Shown: piece after piece, positions 35,943 through 48,380 of the stretch
Numbering within the stretch: the first letter of the stretch is position 1
Layout: each line of letters opens with the position of its first letter
Assembly: GCA_001972305.1 (NCBI GenBank)
Contig: BDDD01001659.1
Span: 124,001-188,000, forward strand
Reading direction: 5' to 3'
Source of the DNA: Cephalotus follicularis
Lineage: Eukaryota; Streptophyta; Magnoliopsida; Oxalidales; Cephalotaceae
DNA length: 64,000 nucleotides
Program-made: the position numbers and the translations under genes
The notes under the pieces: generated by a model
Seen by the model: the letters and a program-made list of their open reading frames with translations, nothing else
What the model was told of the DNA's origin: nothing
Databases searched by the model: none

Positions 35943-36841
35943 TGATGGAGAAAAAATATGCTTATAATAACAAGGACACGTGTCCACTTCAGACTTGACC
36001 AACTGTCCATGGGGGATTAGAGGCTTATCAGCAAGCCGTGCCGAGGAGCACGCTCATGGCAAAGATGGCCATCTCGGACCAATAGCCGAGGATCATAACT
36101 TTTCGAAGACAACACTCTGAGACCACAAGTCCGAGAACACTCCTCGGACTCAAAGGAAAAAGACCATATTCATGGTGCGATGGCCGAGGACGCCCTCGGC
36201 CCAAAGTATTTATCGGGTGGAGAACAGGGGATACGGTCTCCTGTACACAGAAGCTAAGGATCTCTTCCTCGGACGAACTCACACATTGTTCCATCCTCGG
36301 AACCACAGCAGAGACTTACTTTCCCCTGTAGACACATCACAACCAATATTATCCTATAAAGGAGGACCTCAACCTTATCTACAGGATAAGGGGAAAATCA
36401 TTACCAGATTCCAAGGGATCTGCACTCATCCAAACACAGAGATAGAGTCCAAATCAACCACCACAACAAAGGAAAGTAGCTACATTACAGGCGGAGATAA
36501 GGGAATGTCCGAGATTCTCGGCACTTCCTAGGGGATAACGATCAAATCCGTTTACACGCTCAATCAGCTACCAAAATCCACTATAAATACAAGTTTAACA
36601 TACTGAACAAAGGTCAGCAATTTTTACATTCAAGAGAGTACAATATTTCATCGGCACTTGACTAACTTGAGCGTCGGAGTGTCCCCGGGAGAACAACCTC
36701 CTGGGCCTTCACCATTGTTGTTACTTGTGCAGGTGTCCGAGATCAAATTCTTCCTTCAAGGCATCAGTGACAAGCGTTTCTCTTAACAAATCAAAGTCCT
36801 CCACGTAGGATACTGTTGAGAGAAGGATTTATGTATCAACA
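35943..36841 (+). repeat. 3' LTR of element 3
   Basis: 899 bases, nearly identical to the 5' LTR. It is preceded by the purine tract AAGGACCAGGGGGGCATA. Confidence 0.9.
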
Positions 36842-36846
36842 TTTAT

Positions 36847-39114
36847 GTTTTAAGACTAAAAATTAATTGGACATGCGCTAACATGTTATAAAATAAAATA
36901 CTACAAATTTAAAAAAGCTTATTACATATATGTTGTTTTTTAATTATAACTAAGAAAAACATAAAATAATATTAAAAAAAAAAAAACAAGAGTGTTTAAG
37001 AACATTACTGTTAACTATAGCCTCGAGGAGACGCATGATTAGCAAAGCTTCATTTAAGGCAAGTCAAATCCTAGAGTTCCACTCGTTAGAAAAAGAAAAA
37101 AAAAATTATAGAGTTCCCCAATTTTACTCCCCGTCGACTCTGGTGACCAAATTTTCTGGTGCATTTGAGTATGGATCTTACTGTATCACGCGCACTTGAA
37201 GGTTTGCTAGCAGAAATGCCAAAACAATGAAACAGCAACAATAATAATCGTTTCATTTTCACTTTTTCTCAATAATGATACTATATATATATATATAAGA
37301 CCCACCTTCGTCCTTTGCAGCTTCAAATTCAAAAATATTACACTACCATACTATTCTAAAAAATGTTATTTGTAATATATGAATTCTCGTAACAAATACG
37401 TAATATATGATATATTATCTAATTATTGGAATGAAGTAGAAAAAAACTGATACGATTATTATTTTTTTCATTAGTTAGATAACACATCATATATTATGTA
37501 TTTATCATGTCACTTGTATATTACAAATAGCATTATTGTTACAAATCACAGTTTGTATGTAATAAACACTTTTACTTGTGATCAATACAATATCGATAAT
37601 GAAAACCTTTTCATTCCACACATTAGACTAGAGCTACATTGCAATTGACTTCGATTCTTATTGATTATTGAGATAATTGTTTAATTTATGGTGGTTATGT
37701 ATTAAGTGATTGCTTATTTTAAATATTTGAGAAATCCTCCTCTGAACAAAAATGCTTTGGACTTGGATAATAAGTCTTATTTAGAAATGATATATTACAT
37801 GATAATTACATAATAAGCCCTTATAATAGAAACTACGCATTTGGAAACCTGGACTTATTCTTGAAAGAGTATTGAATTGATAAAATTCGAATGGCAGCAA
37901 TATGATAATAGACACGCACAATAGCTAGGCACTGAATGAATTCCTAATCATATTAAAGGTGATGATCAATAAATTAGTTTAACTACACAATGGTAGTACT
38001 TGGAGCACAAAAATCAGCTCCATATATAGAGGATGATTGACAACATGTAGGAATCGAACAATATATTGTACCTCTGTAACGTATTTAGAATCCAATGGGT
38101 AGAGCATAAAACAGTGCAAGACACGTTGAAAAATTTATAGAAAAATAGGGTTTAAAACAGAGAGATTAATTAAGAAATTTAATAAAAGTGCGCAAAAGAA
38201 TTGGCAGGTATGAAGGGCCAAATAACAAGTAGAAAGAAAAATTCTTAGCATATTTTCAGTGCTCTAGACTCACGTCCTCTCCAAAATGTATAGATACGCA
38301 TCATCCATGAGTACATAAGGAACAACTACTCGACATAGGCATATATCCAACCTTGGCTGGCATAGAACCAGGTTGTAACACGAGCCTCTGCTCAAGACAA
38401 GTCAAGAACAACTTAATCAAGCTACTAAAATTAGGCATGCAACCTTCCAGTTCTTTAAGTTCTGCTTCCAGTTAATCCTGCTATTACCAACAAATCATCT
38501 GCGGCACCAAATGAAGCTGACGATGCTTCCTGAATCTGCTTCATTAATCTCATCCATGGGTTTGTCCACATCATCAATATTCTTGAGAAACAAACCACCG
38601 TTATCACCATTAACCATATACATGTTTATTGTATGGGTTTGACTAACAAGTACCCTAAACCTATTTGTTTGCACTTAACAATTATCTTAATCTGAATAGA
38701 TCAGATTTTTTTCTCATTAAGTTCTTTTGTTTTAATATCCTAATAAGATCTTATAGTGTCTTAATACAACTTAATTAATTAGATGTGAAACAGAGTCCGA
38801 AGTGCCAAAACTTAATAAAAAATTAGACAAAAATGTCCCCGTAAATATTTTAAAATTCCAACTCAACCTATCAAAAAAAATTATTATAATTCTCTTTTCA
38901 CTTACTCCATCCTAGTTATGACAAATATGCATTCAACGACACATAATAACACCAACAGTAATAAAAACATTAAATAAATTCCAAATCATCGTCAAGTTCA
39001 CATCTAATTAATTGATGAAACTAAAAACCTATATTATCCAAACTTAAAAAACGTTTAAACTGTTTGCATTGATCATGCAAAGAAATAGAGTTTCTTCATC
39101 TCCCAAATGAAGCC
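36847..39114. other. AT-rich intergenic DNA downstream of the serpin
   Basis: No gene or transposon end is recognised across 2.3 kb. The part nearest 39114 would hold the serpin 3' untranslated region. Confidence 0.5.
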
Positions 39115-42100
39115 TTACTTTGGATTAAGTAGAGCTCCAGTGAAAAACACTACCCCAGATGTGTCATCCTTAATCATAAACATGAAAGGATGGTCAGCCA
39201 CAAAACTTGACCTTGGCTTTGGTATTCTCATTGCACAACCATCAACAAAAGAGATTGTTGCAGATGCAGCCTCTGTCCCTTCCTCATCCACTTCAATGAG
39301 AGACTTGTGAAACAAACGGGATATAAAAACTGTGTCACTATGAGGAGAATCAACCATCTCTGTAAGTTCTCCTTTCGGGCAGAAAGGTAAGGTTAACCCT
39401 AGCTTGATCATGCTATTTGAAGCTGTGAATGCATATGAGAATTTGAACTTTGGAATCAAAAAGACTTCAAGCTCCTCCCTTCTAAGGTCATATTGTTTTG
39501 TCAACAGACTTGGATCTGAATCAAACTTTAACATAAGATCTTGTAACCCATCTTTCTTATGAGGGAGAAAGACATACATAGACAACTGCTTGTTGCCTTG
39601 TACATGATCATATGGGAGTTTGAGGAGCTTGAAATCGTCGAAAGAGCCATAGAAATTCACTGTGTATCCCTTAGCCATTAAGGGAACTCGAACAGTTTTG
39701 CCATTGAGGAGGTGAAAGTCTCTATCTCGAGTGTTGTAGGCATCAAAAGGATCAAGCCAATCTCCTTTGAAGTAGAGAGCATTTGCGAGGACGACCATTG
39801 TTTGACTGTCGAAACTCCCAGGTTCCAGAATATCTTTGAGGAGTCCTTTTGTCGCCTTTGCAACCCATATGTTCACTTCGTTCCTCACTTCCTCAGCCTG
39901 TATAGGCAAATATACCATCAGAATTAAATTCCAAAAATTTCAGGAAAGTAAAGGATATATGCATACGAAAATATTATGGGAATCCAATTGAATATACACA
40001 TAAATTGGGTGCAATATCACCCCATAATAGACATTCCAAAAAAATTATATATAAACTTAGCTCAACATCTATAATCATTTGTAACTAAGTGGTCCAAGTC
40101 AATGACAATTGAACCGAGTGGAGGGTTTTACATACTACAATTATTAAAATACACAAAAAGATTCAGTATATAATGAAAGAGTAATTCAGTATACTCTTTT
40201 TACTTTAATCAATGTGGAGCTTAGAGGTGATACGGAACCAGAACGCCCACAGCCTGTGGAGGATGTCCTTCAAATGCCCGTGGAGGAGGGCAATGAAGAA
40301 AAAGTATTACAAGTTGGCTCACAACTTGGAGAGGCGGAGAAGGAGGAGTTAATAACATTCCTCCGAGGTAACAGAGATGTGTTTGCATGGTCGTCAGAGG
40401 AAGTCCCTGGCATCAGTGCAGAAGTAATGGTTCACAAGCTGAGTGTGGATCCAGCCAGACCTCCAATCAGGCAAAAGAAGAGGAACTTTGCCCCTGAGAG
40501 GCAACAAGCAATAGCCGAGGAGGTAAGTAAGCTATTACAAGCAGGCTTTATCCGAGAAGCACATTACTCGGACTGGTTAGCAAATCCTGTCTTGGTCAAA
40601 AAAGCCAACGGCAAATGGAGGATGTGTATAGACTTCACAGACCTCAACAAGGCCTGCCCAAAGGATAACTTTCCTCTCCCGAAGATTGATCAGCTGGTGG
40701 ATGCAACCTCGGGCTATAGACTATTAAGCTTTTTGGATGCTTACTCGGGATACAATCAAATCCCCATGTATGAGCCTGATCAGAGCAAGACTGCGTTCAT
40801 CACTGACCGAGGTATGTACTGTTACAAGGTTATGCCCTTTGGCTTGAAGAATGCAGGGGCTACTTACCAGCGCTTGGTCAACAAGATATTTGAACCTCAG
40901 ATAGGAAAGAATATGGAGGTCTACATAGACGACATGCTCGGCAAAACCCCAGCAAGGAGCCCACATGTAAAGGACATGGAGGAGACATTTGGAGTATTGA
41001 GGAGATACAACATGAAGCTTAATCCATCCAAGTGCACGTTCGGGGTCACCTCAGGGAATTTCCTCGGATTCATGGTTTCTAGCAGAGGAATAGAAGCCAA
41101 TCCAGAAAAGATCTTAGCAATTCAGGGCATGAAGCCCCCTCAAACCATCAGAGATGTGCAGAGGTTGAATGGGAAGATTGCTGCCTTGAGTAGATTTGTG
41201 TCCAAGTCAGCAGAGAAATGTCTCCCTTTTTTCAAGATACTTAGAGATCCCAAGGGATTCTCTTGGTCCGATGACTGTCAAGCAGCCTTCGATAAGTTGA
41301 AGGAGTATCTAGCTTCTCCTCCCCTGATCTCAAAACCAAAGGATGGAGAAGACCTGTATTTGTACCTTGCGGCTACCTCGGGCGCAGTGAGTGCAGTGCT
41401 AGTCAGAGAAGAGGACAAAGTTCAAAGGCCAGTGTACTATGTGAGCAAGGCCTTGAATGATGCAGAGGGGAGATACCCAGAGGTGGAGAAGTTTGCCTAT
41501 GCCATGATCATCTCGGCCAGAAAGTTGAGGCCATATTTTCAAGCCCATACAATCAAGGTTCTAACTGACAAACCACTCAAACAAGTTCTTGCCAAGCCTG
41601 ACACCTCGGGCAGACTTATTAAGTGGTCAGTAGAGCTAGGCGAGTATGATGTGAAGTTCGAGTCCAGACCAGCAATCAAATCTCAGGTACTGGCCGACTT
41701 TGTTGGAGATAATACACCTATGGAGTGTATGGAGGAGAACCCTTCCGAGAGCGAGAAGGGAATGTGGAAGTTATAAGTAGATGGATCCTCATGCCTCACT
41801 GGTAGTGGGGCAAGATTAGTGTTGACAAGCCCAGATGGTTGGACATTGGAGTATGCTTTGAGATTCAAATTCAAAGCCACGAATAATGAAGCTGAGTGGG
41901 AAGCTTTGATAGCTGGGTTGACGATTGCAAAGCACTTGGAGGTGCAGAGGATTGAAGCCTCAAGTGATTCTCAGCTGGTGGTTGGCTTGGCAAATGGGGA
42001 GTACGAGGCCAGAGAAGAGCTCATGGCAAAGTACTTATCCCATTTTCAAGGCATGAAGTCAGCCTTTGAAGATTTGAGAATAGTGAAAGTGCCAAGAGCA

Positions 42101-43377
42101 GAGAACGTGAGAGCAGACCAACTCTCAAAACTGGCAACGACAGAGGAGTTGGAGAAGAGCCAAACAGTGCTAGTTGATTTCCTAGAGCGTCCAACCATCT
42201 CTCAGAAAGAGGTAATGGACATAGATGACCCACAGGAGCCAAATTGGATGACTCCCTTCATTATTTGGCTAAGGGATGGGATCCTGCCCGAGGACCCAGC
42301 AGACGCGAGGAAGCTAGTCTACAGGGCAAACAGATTCCAATTCCGAGATGGGATCCTCTACAAAAGGTCTTTTTCATTTCCATGGCTGAGGTGTTTGAAC
42401 CCTTCAGAGGCCGATTATGCTCTAAGGGAAGTGCATGAAGGAATTTGTGGAAATCACACTGGGGGCAGAACTTTGTCTCACAAGTTGCTAAGGCAAGGCT
42501 ACTACTGGTCGACTATACATTAGGATGCAATAAACTTGGTAAGGAAGTGTGATAAGTGTCAGATGAATGCCAACATTAGTAGAAGGCCTTCTCAACCTCT
42601 GACATTAATAACGGCCCCCTGGCCCTTCGCACAATGGGGAATGGATTTCGTCGGACCACTACCAATGGCTACGGGCCAAAGGAAGTTTCTCATTGTAGCA
42701 GTGGATTACTTCACCAAGTGGGTAGAGGCGGAGCCCTTGGCCACAATTACAGAGAAGAACACAGAAAGTTTTGTGTGGAAGTCCATCATCTGCAGATTTG
42801 GAGTTCCGAGGACCATCATCACGGATAATGGTAAGCAATTTGACTGCCAAGATTTCAGGGACTTCTGCAGAGAGTGGAGGATAGAGCATAGGCTTGCTTC
42901 AGTAGCCTATCCCCAAAGTAATGGTCAAGCCGAGGTGATCAACAGGAAAATCATCTCGGGCTTGAAAAAACGCTTGGAAGATAGCAAGGGAAGATGGACC
43001 GAGGAGCTACCAAGTGTATTATGGGCATACTTAGCAACTCTTTCTGGTCCCCAATCATCCCAACTTTCTGATTGATTGCACTCTTTTGGGGAATCAGGAG
43101 AAGACTCTAAACTACATTGTTGATCGTCATCGCCAACAACTTTTTTGGTCGATGTTAGAGCCACCATCGCTAAAGATTTTGAATGCAGATCGGTAATTGT
43201 TTCTGACCCAAGATAGTTGAGCAACTCCTCAAGGGTTTACCCTGTTGAACCCATAGCTATCATGTTCAACATGGCGTTAATTGACAAAGGAGACATCACA
43301 AAGTTGTTCTCATGCTCCTCCCTATTTTTTATTTTCTCCAGAATCTCTTGCGTAGCTATGCGCATGCAGAATTCCAT
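39115..43377 (-). pseudogene. Serpin (serine protease inhibitor) pseudogene, split by a retrotransposon pol fragment
   Basis: Exon 2 (39115-39897) is open and begins after a splice acceptor (TATACAG) with AEEVRNEVNIW. It includes the serpin core LANALYFKGDW, the reactive-loop hinge EEGTEAASAT and the closing FVADHPFMFMI. Exon 1 starts at ATG 43375-43377 and carries the N-terminal helix and FVMSPLSINAMLNMIAMGS. It has an in-frame TAA at about 43235 (after GSTG, before TLEELLNYLG) and runs on only to about 43037. There the sequence switches to gypsy pol on the opposite strand (40206-43036). The rest of exon 1 (helix D to helix F region) and the donor site are not found between 40206 and 39898, so part of the gene was lost. 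Plant serpins usually have two exons, as here. It cannot make an active inhibitor. Confidence 0.85.
40206..43036 (+). mobile_element. LTR-less Tat-type pol fragment (RT, RNase H, second RNase H, integrase) inside the serpin
   Basis: One reading frame from 40214 runs 2.8 kb with only two stops, TAA at 41774 and TAG at about 42521. RT has the intact catalytic box YIDDM near 40923. The first RNase H has VYYVSKALND, and the second, archaeal-type, has VDGSS, GARLVLTSPDG and ATNNEAE. An HHCC motif and the integrase core (DYFTKWVEAEPL, ITDNGKQF, SNGQAEV) follow. Homology to element 1 starts at about 40206 and stops after VLWAY at about 43036, within integrase. There are no LTRs, and no target-site duplication was seen. 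It is better preserved than the pol of element 1. Confidence 0.85.
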
Positions 43378-44417
43378 GGCTTCTCTCTCTCTCTCTCCCT
43401 TTCGCTGCCCTAAACTCTCCTAGTTTATTATGAATAGAGTAATTTAGGGTTTAATTACACATATACCACTTTGCCGGTTTAACAGCTTCCTATTGCGAGT
43501 CTAATAAGGTTAAAAACAGTCTCCTGTTTGCGAGTCTAATAAGGGGAGCGTAATTTTACTAAATAGTCCTCCTACCTCCTCTCACTTAACCCTCAATATA
43601 AGTGAAACTTCAATATATAAGTGATGGCATTGTTCAAAATATATATGTAAATACAAAAGTGATGGCCACACTTTCATATGAACGATAAATGGATTAGCAG
43701 GTTGATATTAATTTGTGATGCAACTAAACAAGGCAAAAGTTTTCTTTAGACTCATTTACCTGTGATTCCTATTTAGAAACTGGCATCACAAACATTACAA
43801 TAATTGTGTTAGCTTTTATGAATCTTGTAAATGGTGAAAAGTACTTTTTTTTTTTGTTGAAGTATTGGTTATATTTTAAATTATTTTTTAACTTTTTAAA
43901 TGAGATTCAATGATGCTTCACTTGGTACAGCAGAGAGTAGAGGATGTCATTTCATTTCATATATATCTTACGTTGTGCATTTAAGTGGTTGTTTATTTGA
44001 TATGGCATGGTTCTGTTGTTACAATAAAATCTCATAATTTTAGAAAGAGATAACAGCAAAATTATGGTATGAAGCTCAATTTGAATTTGTTACCTGTTCA
44101 TTCTTACAAAAGTTGCAATCAAATTGCTCTCCTATAAATAATACATTTGAAGATTTCAAACCCCATGCCAGCAAGCTTTAAGCCTTACTCTGTATGATTG
44201 CTTGGGGACTAAAACTTTTGCATGTAATAACAACCTAGTGTAAGTATGATGTTTAGAACCGTATTTCACCATAAGCTTAAGTTCGCAATCACTTCACAAT
44301 CTGTATGTGACTTTTCCAAGATCATGTGTGATTGTACACTTCTGCTCTCTGGCAGAGTGAAAGCTATGGCCTTGGTAGCCTGGGATGCATAAATTCGAAT
44401 TCCCAGAATCTGAAGGC
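43378..44417. other. Upstream region of the serpin pseudogene
   Basis: A (CT)n run at 43382-43399 lies just upstream of the serpin ATG, which has the context GCCATGG on the minus strand. The remainder is AT-rich with no gene visible. Confidence 0.5.
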
Positions 44418-44420
44418 TGA

Positions 44421-44790
44421 CACTACAAAAAAAAAAGAGTTACGGCGAGGGCACGTCCCTTTGCCATTGACTCAACGGCGAGGGGAAACCACCCTAGCCA
44501 ATTTCCTCCTCATCAGCCCCTACGGCGAGGGTGGATTCCCCTCGCTGTGAACTGCCCTTGCCACAGAGAGGGTATGGCCTCGCCATGGCGAGGGGAGGTT
44601 CACTACCCACGGCATACCCTCGCCATGGCTAGTGTATGGTTAGGGGCCCTCTCCTCCTCGGACTACCCCTCTCCTCGCCACCCTCACCTTGCCTTCGCCA
44701 TGGTGAGGGTTTATGCTCTCGCCGTGTATGTTTGCTGCAGAATGTCCTCGCCTAGGCCTCGTCATGCCCTCGCTGCGCCCTTGCCATTCT
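44421..44790 (+). repeat. Left end and subterminal repeats of the outer CACTA element
   Basis: CACTAC followed by about 14 copies of GGCGAGG or its complement in both orientations (for example GGCGAGGGTGGA and CCCTCGCCATGG). Paired copies could fold into hairpins. Confidence 0.8.
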
Positions 44791-45132
44791 GCAGATTCTG
44801 CTGCAGGAACTATCAGCAGAATCTATGCCATAAACTCCAAACAAAACATGCAATTCATTTCAGCAACAGTCATAATAACAGTTTATATTTCACAATTCTC
44901 AGCAGTAGACACATTTCATTCATTCTTAACTAACAAAACAATGTAAATAAGTTTTGTCAGCATTTATATAAAAAGGATAATATGTCAAATACATTTACAG
45001 ACAGTGTTAGAATATGTCAAAGACAACAGACTACTACTCGTCATCGCTATCGCTATCGTCCAAATCTCCGGATGGCTGGAAGGGAGGGTGCCGAGACCGC
45101 GGTGAACTATGATCAGATGGTGTGCGTGTGGA

Positions 45133-46553
45133 CTAAGACCCCATCATCTGCGTCATTTGAGCCATAAAAGTCTCCAACTTCGACTCCATCCGGTCCAGCT
45201 GGCTCTGAAGGTCTAAGACTCTGTCCGACCCTGGGCTGCTCTGTGACGGATGTGGAGTGAATGGGCAACTCTGACCTCCCACTCCCGACTGAGTACCTCG
45301 GAGTGCTTGTGGTAGCATCTTCGTAGAAGTCATGTAGTTCCCTAATCCACGGATCTTGCCCTTCCGCGGACCTCCAGTCACCTCCGTCCATGCCACGACG
45401 TCGAAGGGAGCCGGCACCCTAGACCGTCGGGCCCTTCCACAGTATCGGGCCCCGCAGCAGCACGGTACTTTTCCTACAAAAAATACAAAATTAATCAGTT
45501 AAGTGATTAAACATATAAAAGGTAATTGACACATTCATTTCAGTTTATAACTCACCATCCTCTCCATTATAATAGGAGGTGGAAGAGTATCATCCCACGC
45601 CTTCTTATAGGTTTCTAAGTATACATCCACATGCGGTTGCCCCTTGGCCCACTGCAAGTCAAATGGTATTTCGAATTAGTTTGAAACACAAATTAAGTTT
45701 ATTAATCACGATAATCATAAATTTAGTTTATTACTTACCCCAATCTGCAGCTGTCTCTCCATCGTGTGACTGCCGCCTGTGTAGGTGGTGTGTGCTTCGT
45801 TCGCCCTATTGGCGGTATTTGTTCTTGCCCGCTTCTGAAAATCCTTGGACAACCACCTGTTCACCATTTCATCCCACACTGGCAGTGATATCTCTGCAGG
45901 GCCATGCTGCATGCACTCCGGGCTCATCTGCTACACCCCAGCGCCCGTCATTGCCTTCCTCCCGTAGTTATGCATCCATTTTGGGCAATTCTCCTGCGCA
46001 TAACTATAGAATGACAGTCTGCTGTGTGCATCAGATGGAAGAAATTGGAAGTACTCCTACAAAACATCAGTGTCAAAACAATTAGTGGGTAAAAAAAAAC
46101 CTAAATAATATTTACGATAAATTGAAATAGTTTTACCTGCCAATAACTTCTCTCACAGTAGTTCCTTCTCTGAATCAGGCCACTGGCTCCACGTGATCCA
46201 TGGCTATAGTATTCTGCTCTTGATGATGGACGTTATCGTGTTCTTCACGTCCATCTCTTCAAAACACCTGCAATTAAACAAATATTAGCACATACATCAT
46301 AGGTTAGTTTTAAAAAAATGTACTTAAATTACTAGTCACTTTACCCATTCGGACTGATATGCCGAATAGGCCTAGCGTCAACCCACTGCGGGGGAAAGTC
46401 CGCTCCCCTACTAGGACATTTTATCGTACTATTCCAGACAAAATATTGGTTTGAAAATGCAAAATCTAAGAAAGCGAGCACACCCCTGTTAAATTCCTCA
46501 ATTAGTAACCCCCGGACAACCGGCCTACTTATCCAACTCCTGTCCACATACAT
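45133..46553 (-). pseudogene. CACTA transposase remnants (transposase-associated and Transposase_24-like exons)
   Basis: At 46553-46341 the peptide MYVDRSWISRPVV, then FNRGVLAFLDFAF and IKCPS, matches the transposase-associated domain (PF13963) found at the N-terminus of CACTA transposases. At 45927-45739 the peptide with VWDEMVNRWLSKDFQKRA and TTYTGGSHTMERQLQIG resembles Transposase_24 (PF03004, Ptta/En/Spm). It ends at a good donor (GTAAGT). Another exon-like piece (about 45655-45557, VDVYLETYKKAWDDTLPPP) and a C-terminal piece (45417-45133, ending DLQSQLDRMESKLETFMAQM) follow. A stop lies just before MSPEC. The catalytic TNP2 core (PF02992) was not seen, so this is a decayed source. Confidence 0.65.
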
Positions 46554-46559
46554 TTTTTC

Positions 46560-47290
46560 TATAAGTAGAGTAGAAGATTGTTAGATTCAAGCATACTTTT
46601 CTCAATATGCATTGACTGAAGTGTATCTCACGACCTAACTCTAAAAGGTATGGCCCTATCTCATTCCCGACTACGTACCTCCACTAATATCGTTATCCTG
46701 CGTGCATAGTTCAGTCCGAGAAAATTTTGACAGCATCTCCCCACGGTTCCTCAAACACACGAATTAAACTGAATTGATCGGTTTAATTATGCATCCGAGG
46801 AACATGTTTAAGGAGTGTAACCGAAACTTTCTTGAAGCAAACTATGTACACAAGATAATAATATATCCTACAGTGAACATACGTATGCGAGAACTGTCCG
46901 AACTGGAGAATTCATGATTCACTCCTATTGAACGAATCATGAACGGGAATCTAAGTTTTCTCTCGACTTTTAATCATAATAGGTAATTGAACTCTACAAT
47001 AAATTTAAAGATGATACTAACATACTAACTAAATTATACATTCATATATATTTCTAATTATATATACATACTAACTAAATTATACATACATATATACTAA
47101 CATACTAATTAAATTATACAGACATATATATTACTAACTATTATTTATATACATACAAACTAAATTATACATACATATATACTAACATACTAACTAAATT
47201 ATTTATACATATATACTATATATATTCATACTAACTAAAGTATACATACATATATATTAATAAAAGAAATTTTAGAAATTTGATTAATTT
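46560..47290. other. AT-rich interior of the outer CACTA element
   Basis: Includes roughly 47030-47260 with four or five copies of CATACTAACTAAATTATACATACATATATA-like text, a degenerate repeat of about 40-50 bases. No gene was seen. Confidence 0.55.
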
Positions 47291-47295
47291 TATGA

Positions 47296-47640
47296 GGTGT
47301 TTGCCGACCGCTATAGCGGTCGGGAATTGTTGTGGCGGTCGGGAGAGAAAAAGTGTTTAAAAATTAAATTAAATTACCGGTAAAGCCAAAAAAACCGTTA
47401 CTAAATTAGTAAAAAAAAATAGAAAACTCGTAGATAATTTTCTTTCAAGCAACCGCTTAAGCGGTCGCTAAAAGAACAAAAGTGGTCGGAAAATAAAAGA
47501 AATTTTGGTAATTGAATTATATTACCACTAAAAAACCGTTGCTAAATTAGTGGAAAAAAAAATAAAAAGACGTGACTAATTTAGGCCTTGCAACCGCTTA
47601 ATCGGTAGCTAAAAGCACAAAAACAGTCAGAAAAAAATGG
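47296..47640. repeat. Relic of GCGGTCGG-type CACTA subterminal sequence outside the inner CACTA element
   Basis: Contains CCGACCGCTATAGCGGTCGG at 47304, further GCGGTCGG words, then degenerate versions (AACCGCTTAAGCGGTCGCTA). The motif and spacing are those of the inner CACTA element at 48356-53421, but this piece lies 700 bases outside it. It is therefore a fragment of another copy. Confidence 0.6.
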
Positions 47641-48074
47641 TAATTGAACTCCAATTACATGGTAAATGAAGTAGGTTTATTGTCAAATTGAACGTACTTC
47701 AGCGCAATAAAAACAAGATTCAATTGCACAAGGAGTACATGTATATTTCAAGGTATCGTAAAGCTGCTTTTGATTCTTACATAGTAATAGAACTATTCAA
47801 TTAATTAGTGATAACTTGTTGCTTGATTGATGAATTAACTTTATTAAAATGTAGTCTAAATTAAATTGTTAATTCATTCATCCTACCATGTGACATTCTC
47901 TAAAACACAAGTTTTCTCTTTTACTTTAATTCCATTATTAAACTAGTTGCCTTAATGCTCATGGGAGACCACCTAATGTGCCAAATATTAATTTTATTAT
48001 AAAAAGAGTGGCTACATATATAGTGATGCCCACATAAACAGGCACAAAACAGAATGGTGAACAAAAATAAAAAC

Positions 48075-48269
48075 CTGATTGTGGGGTTGAGCCCTAGTTA
48101 CAACAGTGCCGACAGTTTCATCCCACCACGCGCGACCGAATGACCTGGAATCCAAATAACATATAAATCTTCTGAAAGACAAATAATCGAACAAAACGGT
48201 TTATTTAGGACAATATAAAACTTACTTGAGTGACCTCCCATTGACAAACATTATAGCATAATCAGGGAC
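48075..48269 (-). pseudogene. Two-exon gene fragment of unknown identity in the outer CACTA element
   Basis: The exon at 48269-48226 follows TTTAG and encodes VPDYAIMFVNGRSL plus two bases of a codon, ending at a strong donor (GTAAGT). The exon at 48144-48075 follows CCAG, completes a Lys codon and encodes [20 protein letters not shown] then HNQ, ending at a GT donor. Phases join without a stop for 38 codons. That is what a captured host-gene fragment looks like, but I do not recognise the protein. Confidence 0.45.
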
Positions 48270-48380
48270 CTAAACAAACAACTTCAAAAATAAGGTAAAT
48301 TTGAGGAGAGAAGAAGATGTGCTGAAAGACAAAAGGATATAATTACAAAATACATCACTACTAGAAAAAAGGGAATTCCC

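Larger units (their letters stand above)
32737..36841 (+). mobile_element. Young, gutted Tat-type gypsy element, 4.1 kb (element 3)
   Basis: LTRs at 32737-33636 and 35943-36841 start TGATGGAGAAAAAATATG and end GTATCAACA. Both flanks carry the perfect duplication TTTAT (32732-32736 and 36842-36846). The two 900-base LTRs differ at only about nine bases and one indel by eye, about 1 percent, making this the most recent retrotransposon insertion here. Between them are only a gag N-terminus, spacer, and the two ends of the antisense ORF. Everything from mid-gag through integrase is missing, so it must be mobilised in trans. Confidence 0.92.

Noticed and set aside
45579-46085. 168-codon plus-strand frame
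   Set aside because: Antisense to CACTA transposase exons on the minus strand, which have recognisable family motifs and splice sites.
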